Of a stretch of 64,000 nt of DNA, positions 26,863 through 36,420 are shown one piece after another; the first letter of the stretch is position 1; each line of letters opens with the position of its first letter. Made by a program: the position numbers and the translations under genes. This DNA is from TMP-86 sp046347195 (GTDB lineage Bacteria; Pseudomonadota; Gammaproteobacteria; Steroidobacterales; Steroidobacteraceae), in the NCBI GenBank assembly GCA_046347195.1, contig JAXMGQ010000006.1:89324-153323 (forward strand). Direction: 5' to 3'. Under the pieces are notes generated by a model, which saw only the letters and a list, made by a program, of their open reading frames with translations, searched no databases and was not told where the DNA came from.

Positions 26863-29244
26863 ATGATCGAATCTTTCCGCGCGGAGTTCCCGGTGCCGCA
26901 TCGCCCGCAACCAGGCCCTGCTGAAAGGCATCCCGCCGGCGGCTGGGGCTCGGTTGAGTCCATCGGTGAACTGCTGTGGCACGAGCACGTGCTGCTCAAG
27001 GGCAGCCGTGTCATCCTCAAGCAGAACAAGCCTGATGGCTTTGCCTGCGTGAGCTGCTCCTGGGCGAAGCCTGCGCATCCGCGCGCCATCGAGGCCTGCG
27101 AGAACGGCATCAAGGCCACGGCCTGGGAGATCACCTCGCGCCGCGCCCCGCCGGAGTTCTTTTCTCAGCACACCCTGAGCGAGTTGCGTGGCTGGAGCGA
27201 TCTCGAGCTCGAGTCCACGGGCCGGCTCACCGAGCCGATGGTGTGGAATCCGGCGAACGATCAATATGTCCGTTGCAGCTGGACCCAGGCCCTGAGCGAC
27301 ATCGGACGGCAACTCAAGGCTTTGCCGCGCAAGGAAGTGGTGTTCTATACCTCGGGCCGTGCGTCGCTCGAAGCTGCGTTCCTTTATCAGTTGTTCGCGC
27401 GGCTGTACGGCAACAACAACCTGCCCGACAGCTCCAACATGTGCCACGAGAGCACCTCGGTGGGACTGCCCAAGTCGATCGGCTCACCGGTAGGCACGGT
27501 GGTCCTGGATGACTTCGAGCACACCGACTGCATCTTCTTCTTCGGCCAGAACGTCACCACCAACAGCCCGCGCATGCTGCACGAACTGGAAGCGGCGCGG
27601 CATCGAGGCGTGCCCATCATCACCTTCAATCCGCTGCGCGAGGCGGGGCTGGTGCACTTCCGCAATCCACTCTCGGCACGGCAGATGCTGGCGGGCGGGG
27701 AGACGGTCATCAGCACCCAGTATCACCAGGTGAAAATAGGCGGAGACATCGCCGCGCTGACCGGCATCTGCAAGTCGCTGGTGGAGGCCGACGACGAGGC
27801 GCGCAAGCGCGGGGACGCACGCGTGATCGATGCGGATTTCATCGCCGAGCATTGTGCCGGGTTCGATGAGTTCGCCGCTTCCTTGCGGTCCTGCGACTGG
27901 AGCCACATCGAGCAACGGTCGGGACTTGCGCGAGCGGCGCTCGAAGACGCGGCACGGGTCTATGCCCGGGCGCAGCGCGTGCTGGGCATCTATGGCATGG
28001 GCCTCACGCAGCACCGGCGCGGCGTCGAGAACGTGCAGATGGTGGCGAACCTGCTGCTGCTGCGAGGGAACATCGGCAAGCGCGGTGCGGGCATCTGCCC
28101 GGTGCGCGGCCACTCCAACGTGCAGGGTCAGCGAACCGTGGGCATCACGGAAAAGCCCGAGCTTGCACCGCTGGAGGCCCTGGAGAAGCGCTATCACTTC
28201 CAGGCGCCGCGCGAGAAGGGCCTGGCCACGGTCGAAGCCTGCCGCGGCATCCTCGACGGCAAGGTCAAAGGCTTCATCGGCCTCGGCGGCAATTTCGTGC
28301 GGGCGATCCCGGAGACCACGCTCATGGAAAGCGCCTGGAGCAACCTTGCCCTCACCGTGCAGGTGGCCACCAAGCTCAATCGCAGCCACCTCGTGCATGG
28401 CCGCTGCGCCTACCTGCTGCCCTGCCGCGGCCGCATCGAGATCGACGAGCAGGCCACGGGTCCGCAGGCCGTGAGCATGGAGGACAGCACCGGCTGCATG
28501 CACGGTTCGCGCGGCGTGGTCGAGGCGGCGTCGCCGCACCTCATGTCCGAAGTCGCCATCGTCGCCGGCCTTGCCAGGGCGACGCTCGGGGACAATCCAG
28601 CGCTCCCGTGGGCGCGCTGGAGCGCGGACTACGCGCTGATCCGCGAGGAGATCGCGGCCATCTATCCTGAGATCTTCCACGACTTCAACGCGCGCATGTG
28701 GACACCGGGCGGGTTTCGCCGGCCGGTGGCGGCCGCGACGCGACACTGGAAGACGCCCAATGGCAAGGCCAACTTCATCGTGCCCGCGGGCCTGGACGAG
28801 GACCCCGACATGCCGGCGCAGGGCGCCGATGTGCTGCGTCTCATGACCCTGCGGAGCGATGATCAGTTCAACACCACCATCTACTCGCTCAACGATCGCT
28901 TCCGGGGGGTGCAAGGCAACCGCAAGGTGCTGCTGGTGAATCCTCGCGACATCGAGCGCCTGGGATTCAAGGCCGGCGATGTGGTGACGGCCTCCACTGT
29001 CGCGAATGACGATGTGCCGCGGCAGGTGGCGGGCCTCCGCCTGGAGCCCTACGACATTCCCGCGGGATGCGTCGGTGGCTATTACCCCGAGCTCAATCCG
29101 CTGGTGCCTCTGTGGCATCACGCCAAGGACAGTCTCGTGCCGGCGGCGAAGAGCGTTCCCATCCGGCTCGGCGCAAGCCCGCGAGGCCGCGAGGAATCCG
29201 CTGATTCATGCAGATCTTCAGCGCCGGCACCGTCATCGCATTGA
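26863..29244 (+). CDS. FdhF/YdeP family molybdopterin oxidoreductase
   Basis: 793 residues of the formate-dehydrogenase-H-like YdeP/CbbBc branch. An N-terminal GFACVSCSWAKPAHP (CxxC but not a full 4Fe-4S set) is followed by NMCHESTSVGLPKSIGSPVG at the active-site position, a central block GVENVQMVANLLLLRGNIGKRGAGICPVRGHSNVQGQRT, and a C-terminal molybdopterin-binding domain (NTTIYSLNDRFRGV, KAGDVVTAST). Substrate unknown; formate is not certain, as E. coli YdeP has an acid-resistance role. The last 37 bases overlap the start of the ActA-like cytochrome gene, so it is coupled to the respiratory operon that follows. Confidence 0.9.
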   Translation: MIESFRAEFPVPHRPQPGPAERHPAGGWGSVESIGELLWHEHVLLKGSRVILKQNKPDGFACVSCSWAKPAHPRAIEACENGIKATAWEITSRRAPPEFFSQHTLSELRGWSDLELESTGRLTEPMVWNPANDQYVRCSWTQALSDIGRQLKALPRKEVVFYTSGRASLEAAFLYQLFARLYGNNNLPDSSNMCHESTSVGLPKSIGSPVGTVVLDDFEHTDCIFFFGQNVTTNSPRMLHELEAARHRGVPIITFNPLREAGLVHFRNPLSARQMLAGGETVISTQYHQVKIGGDIAALTGICKSLVEADDEARKRGDARVIDADFIAEHCAGFDEFAASLRSCDWSHIEQRSGLARAALEDAARVYARAQRVLGIYGMGLTQHRRGVENVQMVANLLLLRGNIGKRGAGICPVRGHSNVQGQRTVGITEKPELAPLEALEKRYHFQAPREKGLATVEACRGILDGKVKGFIGLGGNFVRAIPETTLMESAWSNLALTVQVATKLNRSHLVHGRCAYLLPCRGRIEIDEQATGPQAVSMEDSTGCMHGSRGVVEAASPHLMSEVAIVAGLARATLGDNPALPWARWSADYALIREEIAAIYPEIFHDFNARMWTPGGFRRPVAAATRHWKTPNGKANFIVPAGLDEDPDMPAQGADVLRLMTLRSDDQFNTTIYSLNDRFRGVQGNRKVLLVNPRDIERLGFKAGDVVTASTVANDDVPRQVAGLRLEPYDIPAGCVGGYYPELNPLVPLWHHAKDSLVPAAKSVPIRLGASPRGREESADSCRSSAPAPSSH

Positions 29245-29858
29245 AGGTGTCGATGCTCGCGGGCCTGGTGCTGGTCTGCATCGGCATTCTCGGTTGGCGA
29301 CGGTTCGTGGCGCCCCGGCCGGCGCGGTGGGAGTTCGTGGATCAGCCGATTCCGTTCAGCCACAAGCACCATGTGGGTGAGGATGGCATCGATTGCCGCT
29401 ACTGCCACACCAGCGTGGAGAGCAGGGCGTTCGCCGGGATTCCCCCCATGTCCACCTGCATGACCTGCCATTCGCAGCTGTTCACCGACGCACCGGTCCT
29501 GGCGCTGCTGCGAGATTCCTTCGCGCGCGGCTCGGGACTGGCCTGGCGACAGGTCCATCACCTTCCCGATTTCGTGTACTTCGATCATTCGATCCACATC
29601 GCCAAGGGCGTCGGCTGCAGCACCTGTCACGGTCGCGTGGATCGCATGCCGCTGATGCAGCGCGTGGCCTCGCTGCAGATGCAATGGTGCGTGGACTGCC
29701 ACCGTCGGCCCGAGCAGTACCTGAGGCCACGGTCAGAGATCTTCGACATGGCCTGGCAGCCGGGCACGGACCAGGAGCGACTCGGGCGGCGGTTGCGCAC
29801 GCAATACGGGATTCATTCGGCGGATGTGCTCACGGCGTGCTCGACATGTCACCGCTGA
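29208..29858 (+). CDS. actA: alternative complex III pentaheme cytochrome subunit ActA
   Basis: 216 residues. There is an N-terminal membrane anchor (VIALKVSMLAGLVLVCIGILGW), then five CxxCH haem-binding motifs: CRYCH, CMTCH, CSTCH, CVDCH and CSTCH. A pentaheme protein opening the operon and followed by ActB is the signature of alternative complex III, the quinol:cytochrome c oxidoreductase that replaces bc1. It faces the periplasm. It overlaps both the upstream molybdoenzyme and the downstream actB. Confidence 0.92.
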   Translation: MQIFSAGTVIALKVSMLAGLVLVCIGILGWRRFVAPRPARWEFVDQPIPFSHKHHVGEDGIDCRYCHTSVESRAFAGIPPMSTCMTCHSQLFTDAPVLALLRDSFARGSGLAWRQVHHLPDFVYFDHSIHIAKGVGCSTCHGRVDRMPLMQRVASLQMQWCVDCHRRPEQYLRPRSEIFDMAWQPGTDQERLGRRLRTQYGIHSADVLTACSTCHR

Positions 29859-32638
29859 TCGACCGCCGCGAGTTCGTGAAGCTGATGGCTGCGGCGCTGG
29901 CGCTGGCGGAAAGCTCCTGCGCGCGCGCGCCGCCCGAAACCCTGGTGCCCTATGCCCATCAGCCCGAGGGCCTCGCAGCGGGCGATCCGCTGTACTTCGC
30001 CACCGCATTGACCCACGGCGGCTATGCGCAAGGCGTGCTGGTGAGGAGCCAGATGGGACGGCCGACCAAGATCGAGGGCAATCCTCATCATCCGGCGAGC
30101 CTGGGCAGCACCGGCCCGATCGAGCAAGGCCGGATCCTGGAGCTGTGGGATCCGCAGCGTTCACGCGCCTGCCGCCAGGGACGGCAGATCGTCGGGTGGG
30201 ATCGCACCGTCGCCGAGCTGCGTTCCCGGGCGCAACGCTGGCGGGCGATGAAAGGACGCGGTGTGGGTGTACTGATGAACGCCTCGAGCTCTCCCACCTT
30301 GCGGCGGATGATGGATGCATTGACCCACCGCTATCCTGAGATGCGCGTCTACATCCACGAACCCTTCGATCGCGAAGCCACCTACCGGGCGACGCGCTCC
30401 GCCTTCGGGCGGGTGCTCGAGCCGGTCTACCGCTTCGACCGGGCGAGGATCATCGTCAGTCTCGACGCCGACTTTCTAGCAAGCCTTCCCGGGCATGTGC
30501 GCTACGCACGTGACTTCGCCGACGGCCGCCGACCCGAGTCCGGCGCCATGTCACGCCACTATGCCGCCGAATGCACCCCGACGCTGACGGGCATCTCCTC
30601 GGACCATCATCTGGCGCTGCGGCCCGCCGAACTGCGCAGGCTCGCAAGCGTGCTGCAGGATTGCCTCCGCAACGGCGCGCAGCCCGAAGGTCCTTGGTTG
30701 CGGGCGCTGGTCGCAGACCTTGAAGCGTACCGCGGCGACTCGCTGCTGCTGGCGGGGGACGCGCAGCCGCCGGAGCTGCACGAGCTGGTGTATGCGTTGA
30801 ATGAGATGCTGGGCAATGTCGGCCGCACGCTGCAGTTCATCGAACCGGTGTGCGGCCCCGCCTGGGACAGCGGAAGTCTCGAGGATCTGGTGGCCGATCT
30901 GCGTTCGCACCGGCTGGCCACGCTGCTGATCCTGGGTGGCAATCCGCTGTACTGCGCGCCGGCCTCGCTCGGGTTGCAGGCCGCGCTCGAGCTGGTGCCC
31001 GATGTCTGGCATCACGGATTGTACGAGGATGAAACCGCTGCTTGCGCCACCTGGCACATTCCGGCCGCGCACGAGCTCGAGACCTGGGGCGATGCGCTGG
31101 CCTTCGATGGCACGGCCTCGTTGCAGCAACCGCTGATCGAGCCGCTGTACGCAGGACACAGTGTGCTGGAGATTCTCGGTGCGCTGCTGCCGAGCCTGGT
31201 GCTGGAACCCTATGCGCTGGTTCGCGAAACCTGGAGCGCGCGCTGGGCGGGGGAGATGGAAGAGCGCTGGCGCGAGGCCCTGCACCTCGGTGTGGTACCG
31301 GATACGGCGCGTCCGGCGGTGAACGTGTCCGCAAAGGCTGCCGCTGCCGCTTCGAGCGCGGATCATCTCGTGCCGCCGGCACAGTCGACGCTGGACCGCG
31401 TAGAGTTGCTGATCAGGCCCGACGCACATCTGTGGGATGGCCGCTACGCGCCGAATGCGTGGCTGCAGGAATTGCCGCGGCCCGTCACGCAGCTCACCTG
31501 GGGCAATGCCGCGCTGATGCATTCCTCGCTGGCCGAACGACTGGGCGTTGGCGCAGGCGACCTCGTCGAACTTTCCATGGGAGGGCGGGCACTGGTGTTC
31601 CCGGTCTCCGTCGTCGCGCGTCACGCACGGGACTCGATCACCCTGCACGCCGGTGGCGGGCGACGGCACGCCGGTCCTGTGGGAACCGGGATCGGCCATG
31701 ACGTGGCGCCGCTGCAGGCCTCATCGCTCACTTGGCAGACCACGACGGTCACCGCGCGCAAGGCTGCCGGCCATGCGCCGCTGGCCACGGTGCAGTTGCA
31801 TCACCGCATGGAAGGCCGGGACATCGTGCGCGTTGGGTCCTTCGATGCGCTTGCACAGCAGCGCTCCGTTGGCGATCCGCCGCACACCGCGCCCTCGCTG
31901 TATCCGCCCCGCGCGCCGGCCGAGTACGCCTGGGGCATGGTGATCGACCTCACCGCGTGCATCGGCTGCAATGCCTGCACCATCGCCTGTCAGGCCGAGA
32001 ACAACATTCCCACTGTCGGCCGCAACGAAGTGCTGCGCGGCCGCGAGATGCACTGGATCCGCATCGACCAATACGAGGATGAGTCAGCCGGCACGGCGCG
32101 CATGCATTTCCAGCCCGTGCCCTGCATGCAGTGCGAGCACGCGCCCTGCGAGCTGGTATGCCCGGTGGAAGCCTCGGTGCACGACCCGGAAGGCATCAAC
32201 GTGCAGGTGTACAACCGCTGCGTCGGCACGCGCTTCTGCTCCAACAACTGTCCGTACAAGGTGCGGCGCTTCAACTTCCTGCAGTACTCGCAGGACGACC
32301 CGGCGCTGGCCGCGCAGCGCAATCCGCAGGTGACCGTGCGCATGCGCGGCGTGATGGAGAAATGCAACTACTGCCTGCAGCGCGTCGTGCGCGCGCGCAT
32401 CGCCGCGGACAAGGAAGGGCGGCGCGTGGCCGACGGTGAGGTGCTCACCGCCTGCCAGGCCGTGTGCCCGACCCGCGCCATCACCTTCGGCGACCTGAAC
32501 GATCCTGGCAGCGCGCTCAATGACGCAAGGAACTCCGCGCGTCACTACACCCTGCTCGAGGAACTCAACACCCGGCCGCGGACCACGTATCTCGCGAAGA
32601 TCACCAATGCCCGCTCGGAGTCGGAAGATCGCACATGA
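29846..32638 (+). CDS. actB: alternative complex III iron-sulfur/molybdopterin-like subunit ActB
   Basis: About 930 residues. The start (MSPLIDRREFVKLMAAALALAES) has a twin-arginine signal RREF. The first two thirds is a molybdopterin-oxidoreductase-like domain without recognisable Mo-ligand motifs, as in known ActB proteins. The last third is a ferredoxin-like domain with four cysteine clusters: CIGCNACTIACQAENN, CMQCEHAPCELVCP, CVGTRFCSNNCPYK and CNYCLQ...CQAVCP. It passes electrons from quinol to the ActA haems. The ATG at 29846 overlaps the actA end by 13 bases. Confidence 0.93.
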   Translation: MSPLIDRREFVKLMAAALALAESSCARAPPETLVPYAHQPEGLAAGDPLYFATALTHGGYAQGVLVRSQMGRPTKIEGNPHHPASLGSTGPIEQGRILELWDPQRSRACRQGRQIVGWDRTVAELRSRAQRWRAMKGRGVGVLMNASSSPTLRRMMDALTHRYPEMRVYIHEPFDREATYRATRSAFGRVLEPVYRFDRARIIVSLDADFLASLPGHVRYARDFADGRRPESGAMSRHYAAECTPTLTGISSDHHLALRPAELRRLASVLQDCLRNGAQPEGPWLRALVADLEAYRGDSLLLAGDAQPPELHELVYALNEMLGNVGRTLQFIEPVCGPAWDSGSLEDLVADLRSHRLATLLILGGNPLYCAPASLGLQAALELVPDVWHHGLYEDETAACATWHIPAAHELETWGDALAFDGTASLQQPLIEPLYAGHSVLEILGALLPSLVLEPYALVRETWSARWAGEMEERWREALHLGVVPDTARPAVNVSAKAAAAASSADHLVPPAQSTLDRVELLIRPDAHLWDGRYAPNAWLQELPRPVTQLTWGNAALMHSSLAERLGVGAGDLVELSMGGRALVFPVSVVARHARDSITLHAGGGRRHAGPVGTGIGHDVAPLQASSLTWQTTTVTARKAAGHAPLATVQLHHRMEGRDIVRVGSFDALAQQRSVGDPPHTAPSLYPPRAPAEYAWGMVIDLTACIGCNACTIACQAENNIPTVGRNEVLRGREMHWIRIDQYEDESAGTARMHFQPVPCMQCEHAPCELVCPVEASVHDPEGINVQVYNRCVGTRFCSNNCPYKVRRFNFLQYSQDDPALAAQRNPQVTVRMRGVMEKCNYCLQRVVRARIAADKEGRRVADGEVLTACQAVCPTRAITFGDLNDPGSALNDARNSARHYTLLEELNTRPRTTYLAKITNARSESEDRT

Positions 32639-34005
32639 TGGCGGAGGGCGCCGGTTCCCTGCAGCCTTCGGCGTCGCGCCAGTCGCCGGGCTACGCATAC
32701 GGGTCGATCACCGACAAGATCTCCGACATCGTGCTCTCGCGTCCCAGCGGCGTCCGCTTCTGGACCGCGCTGGCCGTGACCGGGGCGTTCAGCGTGTTGT
32801 TCGTGGTCGCGATCTGCTACCTGTTCGCGACCGGCGTGGGCATCTGGGGAGTCAATCAACCCGTCGCCTGGGCCTTCGCGCTCACCAACTTCGTCTGGTG
32901 GGTGGGTATCGGCCACGCCGGCACGTTCATCTCGGCGATCCTGCTGCTGGTCCGGCAGAAATGGCGGACCTCGATCAACCGGTTCGCCGAGGCGATGACC
33001 ATTTTTGCCATCGTGATGGCCGGGCTCATGCCGATCCTGCACCTCGGACGCCCGTGGTTCTTCTACTGGCTGGTGCCGTACCCCAACATCATGAACCTCT
33101 GGCCGCAATGGCGCAGTCCCCTGGTGTGGGACATCTTCGCCATCTCGACCTACATCATCGTCTCCATCCTGTTCTGGTACATGGGGCTGCTGCCGGACCT
33201 TGCGACGTTGCGCGATCGCGCCGGCAAGCACTGGCAGCGGGTGGCTTATGGTCTCGCGGCGCTGGGCTGGCGCGGGGATGCGCGGCACTGGCATCGCTAC
33301 GACTCGGCCTACCTGCTGATGGCGGGACTGGCCACCCCGCTGGTGATCTCGGTGCACAGCGTCGTGTCGCTGGACTTCTCCATCGCCGGCGTGCCCGGCT
33401 GGCACTCGACCATCTTCCCGCCGTACTTCGTGGCGGGTGCGCTGTTCTCGGGATTCGCCATGGCACTGACCCTCGCCATTCCCTTGCGCCATGTATTCCG
33501 GCTGCACGAGTTCATCACCGCGCGGCACCTCGACAACATGGCGAAGCTGATGCTCGCCTGCGGACTGGTGGTTGCCTACAGCTACCTCGTGGAAGTCTGG
33601 ACGGCGTTCTACAGTGGCGACCGTTTCGAGATCTTCACCACCCGCAACCGCGCCTTCGGTCCCGAAGCCTGGCTGTACTGGTGCGTCCTGGCCTTCAACG
33701 TGGTGATCCCGCAGGCGCTGTGGTGGCGCCGTGTGCGGCACAGCCCGATCGTCCTGTTCCTCATCGCCATCGTCATCAACGCCGGGATGTGGATGGAGCG
33801 GTTCATGATCATCGTGGTCAGCCTGCAGCGCGACTTCCTGCCCTCGAGCTGGGGCCACTTCGTGCCCACGTTCTGGGACTGGGCCACGCTCGCCGGTTCA
33901 CTCGGCACGTTCGCGCTGCTGTTCCTGCTGTTCGTGCGGTTCCTGCCGGCCATCTCGATGTCCGAAATGCGCAAGCTCGAGAAGCAATCGGGAGCGGCGC
34001 GATGA
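32635..34005 (+). CDS. actC: alternative complex III membrane subunit ActC (NrfD-like)
   Basis: 456 residues with about ten membrane helices, of the NrfD/PsrC family. It contains the typical FVWWVGIGHAGTFISAILLL and GLMPILHLGRPWFFYWLVPYPN segments near the quinol site. It provides the quinol-binding membrane part of the complex. The ATG (32635) overlaps the actB stop by 4 bases. Confidence 0.93.
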   Translation: MMAEGAGSLQPSASRQSPGYAYGSITDKISDIVLSRPSGVRFWTALAVTGAFSVLFVVAICYLFATGVGIWGVNQPVAWAFALTNFVWWVGIGHAGTFISAILLLVRQKWRTSINRFAEAMTIFAIVMAGLMPILHLGRPWFFYWLVPYPNIMNLWPQWRSPLVWDIFAISTYIIVSILFWYMGLLPDLATLRDRAGKHWQRVAYGLAALGWRGDARHWHRYDSAYLLMAGLATPLVISVHSVVSLDFSIAGVPGWHSTIFPPYFVAGALFSGFAMALTLAIPLRHVFRLHEFITARHLDNMAKLMLACGLVVAYSYLVEVWTAFYSGDRFEIFTTRNRAFGPEAWLYWCVLAFNVVIPQALWWRRVRHSPIVLFLIAIVINAGMWMERFMIIVVSLQRDFLPSSWGHFVPTFWDWATLAGSLGTFALLFLLFVRFLPAISMSEMRKLEKQSGAAR

Positions 34006-34559
34006 AGCCTGGCTGCTATGGCCTGCTCGCCGAATTGCCGACGGCCGACGCGCTGCTCGAGGCGGTGCGCCGGGCGCGTGCGGCCGGCTACCGCGATGTC
34101 GAGGCCTATACCCCGTTCTCCGTCGACGGCCTGGCCGAGGCGTTGCAGTTGCCGCCCAGCCGGGTACCGCTGATCACGCTGGCGGGAGGGCTGGTGGGCG
34201 GAGTGGGCGCCTTCTTCCTGCAGTGGTACAGCGCCGTGATCGACTATCCCATCGACTCCGGTGGACGGCCGCTCAACAGCTGGCCGGCGTTCATCCCGGC
34301 GACCTTCGAGCTCGCGGTGCTGGGCGCGGCGCTGGCCGCCTTCGTCGGTTTGCTGATCATGAACGGACTGCCGCGACTGCGTCATCCGCTGTTCGAGGTG
34401 GAAGAGTTTCATCTCGCATCGCGCAGCCGCTTCTTTCTTTGCATCCGCGGCAGCGATCCGGCATTCACACCCCAGGGCACGCGCGAACACCTGCTTGCCT
34501 GCTCGCCGGTGCAGGTATTCACCGTTCCCTGGCTGGCGGAGTCCGACCATGAGCGCTGA
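34002..34559 (+). CDS. actD: alternative complex III subunit ActD (DUF3341)
   Basis: 185 residues: an N-terminal soluble ACT-like part (CYGLLAELPTADALLEAVRRARAAGYRDVEAYTPFSVDGL), two membrane helices (VPLITLAGGLVGGVGAFFLQW and FELAVLGAALAAFVGLLIM), then a short soluble tail. This is the DUF3341 layout found only with alternative complex III. Start at 34002 overlaps the actC stop. Confidence 0.92.
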   Translation: MKPGCYGLLAELPTADALLEAVRRARAAGYRDVEAYTPFSVDGLAEALQLPPSRVPLITLAGGLVGGVGAFFLQWYSAVIDYPIDSGGRPLNSWPAFIPATFELAVLGAALAAFVGLLIMNGLPRLRHPLFEVEEFHLASRSRFFLCIRGSDPAFTPQGTREHLLACSPVQVFTVPWLAESDHER

Positions 34560-35166
34560 GCCCACCGTGTCAAAGCCGCGGGCAACCACGCTCGGGATCG
34601 GATCCGTTCTTTTGGCGCTGTGCTGCCTGCAGGGTTGCGAGCAGACCATGAAGAACATGTACCACCAGGACCGGTATGCACCGCTGGCCGCGAGTACCCT
34701 GTGGAAGGATGGCCGCTCCGCGCGGCCCCTGGTGCCAGGCACCGTCCCCTGCGCCGCAGGCGTCGCCGCGGAGACTTCGAGCGGCCGGCGCGGCGAGCGC
34801 CCGCTGCAGCAGGGCGGCCCCGATGCAGGTAATCCTTCGACATTGCAGCGCGGCCAGGAGCGCTACGCCATCTTCTGCGTCCCCTGTCACGGCGCATCCG
34901 GCGAGGGCAATGGCTACATCGTGCAGCGAGGCTTTCCTGCGCCGCCCAGCTACCACATCGAGCGGCTGCGATCGGCGGCGGATGCCTATCTGTACGAGGT
35001 GATCTCGAACGGCCACGGCGTGATGTACGGCTATGGCGATCGGCTAGACGAGCAGGACCGATGGGCCGTCATTGCTTATCTGCGCGCGCTGCAGCGTTCC
35101 AACCCGGCACCAGTGCAGGATGCGCCGCGGCCGCAGCGGCCCGGCAGTGCGGGTGCGCTGCCATGA
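34549..35166 (+). CDS. actE: alternative complex III monoheme cytochrome c lipoprotein ActE
   Basis: 205 residues. The lipobox is LLALCCLQGCEQT, so it is a lipid-anchored periplasmic protein. One haem motif, CVPCH, lies in RGQERYAIFCVPCHGASGEGNGYIVQRGFPAPPSYHIERLR, with axial Met candidates in NGHGVMYGYGDRL. It carries electrons out of the complex towards the oxidase. Overlaps actD by 11 bases. Confidence 0.9.
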   Translation: MSAEPTVSKPRATTLGIGSVLLALCCLQGCEQTMKNMYHQDRYAPLAASTLWKDGRSARPLVPGTVPCAAGVAAETSSGRRGERPLQQGGPDAGNPSTLQRGQERYAIFCVPCHGASGEGNGYIVQRGFPAPPSYHIERLRSAADAYLYEVISNGHGVMYGYGDRLDEQDRWAVIAYLRALQRSNPAPVQDAPRPQRPGSAGALP

Positions 35167-36188
35167 GCCCGCGGATGCTCGGCTCCTGGCTCGCGGCGTG
35201 GATCTATTTCCTCGACGTCTCGCTCGGTTCGCTGGCGGTGCTGCTGATGCACCGGCTCACCGGTGGCGTCTGGATCCTGCCGATCGAACGATATCTCCGG
35301 GCGGCGCTCGTGCCCCTGCCGTTGCTCTCGATCCTGTTCGTTCCGGTGCTGTTCGCTTCGTTCCACCTGTTCCCGTGGTCGACGCAGACCGCGCCAGGCG
35401 GCCCAATGAGCTTCAAGACGGCGTACCTCGCAGCAGGGCCGTTCATCGCGCGCTCGCTGATCGCGCTGGCGGCCTGGTGCCTGCTCGCATGGAGGCTGCG
35501 AGGGCGCCGCGCGCCAGGGGCAGGCCTCTGCGCCGCAGGCCTCATCGTGATCGCGCTGAGCGTCACCTGGTCGGCGGTGGACTGGATCGGCTCGCTCGAG
35601 CCGCAGTGGTCCTCCAGCATCCTCGGCCTGGTCGACATCACCGCGCAGGGACTCGCGGCCGTCGCCTTCGTCACACTGTGCCTGACCTGGCGCCGGACCC
35701 CGGAACCGCCGGGCGCGGAGGAATGCGGCGACCTCGGCAACCTGCTGCTCACCTTCGTCATGACCTGGGCGTATCTCGCCTTCGTGCAGTTCCTGATCAT
35801 CTGGGCGGAAGACCTGCCGCGGGAGACGAATTGGTATCTGCCGCGCGTACAGCAGAGCTGGGTCTATCTGAGCCTGATCGTTGTCTGCGGCCAGTTCGCG
35901 CTGCCCTTCGCGCTGCTGCTGTTCCGCCGCCTCAAGCGCGATCCGCGCGGGCTGGCTCTCATCGCCGCATTGCTTCTGCTGGCGCATGCCGGCTATGTGT
36001 TCTGGCTGATCGTGCCATCACTGGCACCGCAGGGCTGGAATCTCGCCTGGACCGATCCGGTGGCGCTGGTCTGCATCGGCGTTCCGTGGGTGTACCTCGT
36101 GAGCCGCGACCTGGCCCGCGCCACGCCGGGACCTGGCCTCCCAGCGCCGGACACGTCGCCTCACCCAGGGGCCGTTCATGTCCGATGA
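35163..36188 (+). CDS. actF: alternative complex III membrane subunit ActF
   Basis: 341 residues and about ten membrane helices. It has the ActF-type start LGSWLAAWIYFLDVSLGSLAVLLMHRLTGGVW and the conserved LLLTFVMTWAYLAFVQFLIIWAEDLPRETNWYLPR segment. A structural membrane subunit related to the C-terminal half of ActC-like proteins. Overlaps actE (ATGA). Confidence 0.9.
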   Translation: MSPRMLGSWLAAWIYFLDVSLGSLAVLLMHRLTGGVWILPIERYLRAALVPLPLLSILFVPVLFASFHLFPWSTQTAPGGPMSFKTAYLAAGPFIARSLIALAAWCLLAWRLRGRRAPGAGLCAAGLIVIALSVTWSAVDWIGSLEPQWSSSILGLVDITAQGLAAVAFVTLCLTWRRTPEPPGAEECGDLGNLLLTFVMTWAYLAFVQFLIIWAEDLPRETNWYLPRVQQSWVYLSLIVVCGQFALPFALLLFRRLKRDPRGLALIAALLLLAHAGYVFWLIVPSLAPQGWNLAWTDPVALVCIGVPWVYLVSRDLARATPGPGLPAPDTSPHPGAVHVR

Positions 36189-36420
36189 GAATACAGCGCG
36201 CGATGAGATCAGCCTGGCTCATGTCGCCATCGGCGCTGGGGCGATCGCCGCGGCGATCGCACTATCGCTCCTGGCCGCCTGGCGCATGATCGTCGGTTTC
36301 GGCGGCACGTTGCATGACCCGGCGGTGCAGTTGCCGGAGTTTCCCCCGCCGGCGCTGCAGCGCCAGCCCTTGTCCGACCGGCGGGACTACGAGGCGCGCG
36401 AAGCGCGGAAGCGGCCATGA
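36178..36420 (+). CDS. small single-helix membrane protein in the complex III operon
   Basis: 80 residues with one membrane helix (HVAIGAGAIAAAIALSLLAAWRMIVGF) followed by a proline-rich, charged tail. It overlaps actF by 11 bases and the SCO gene by 4, so it is certainly translated within the operon. It may be a small accessory subunit of the complex or of the oxidase; I cannot assign it to a named family. Confidence 0.75.
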   Translation: MSDENTARDEISLAHVAIGAGAIAAAIALSLLAAWRMIVGFGGTLHDPAVQLPEFPPPALQRQPLSDRRDYEAREARKRP

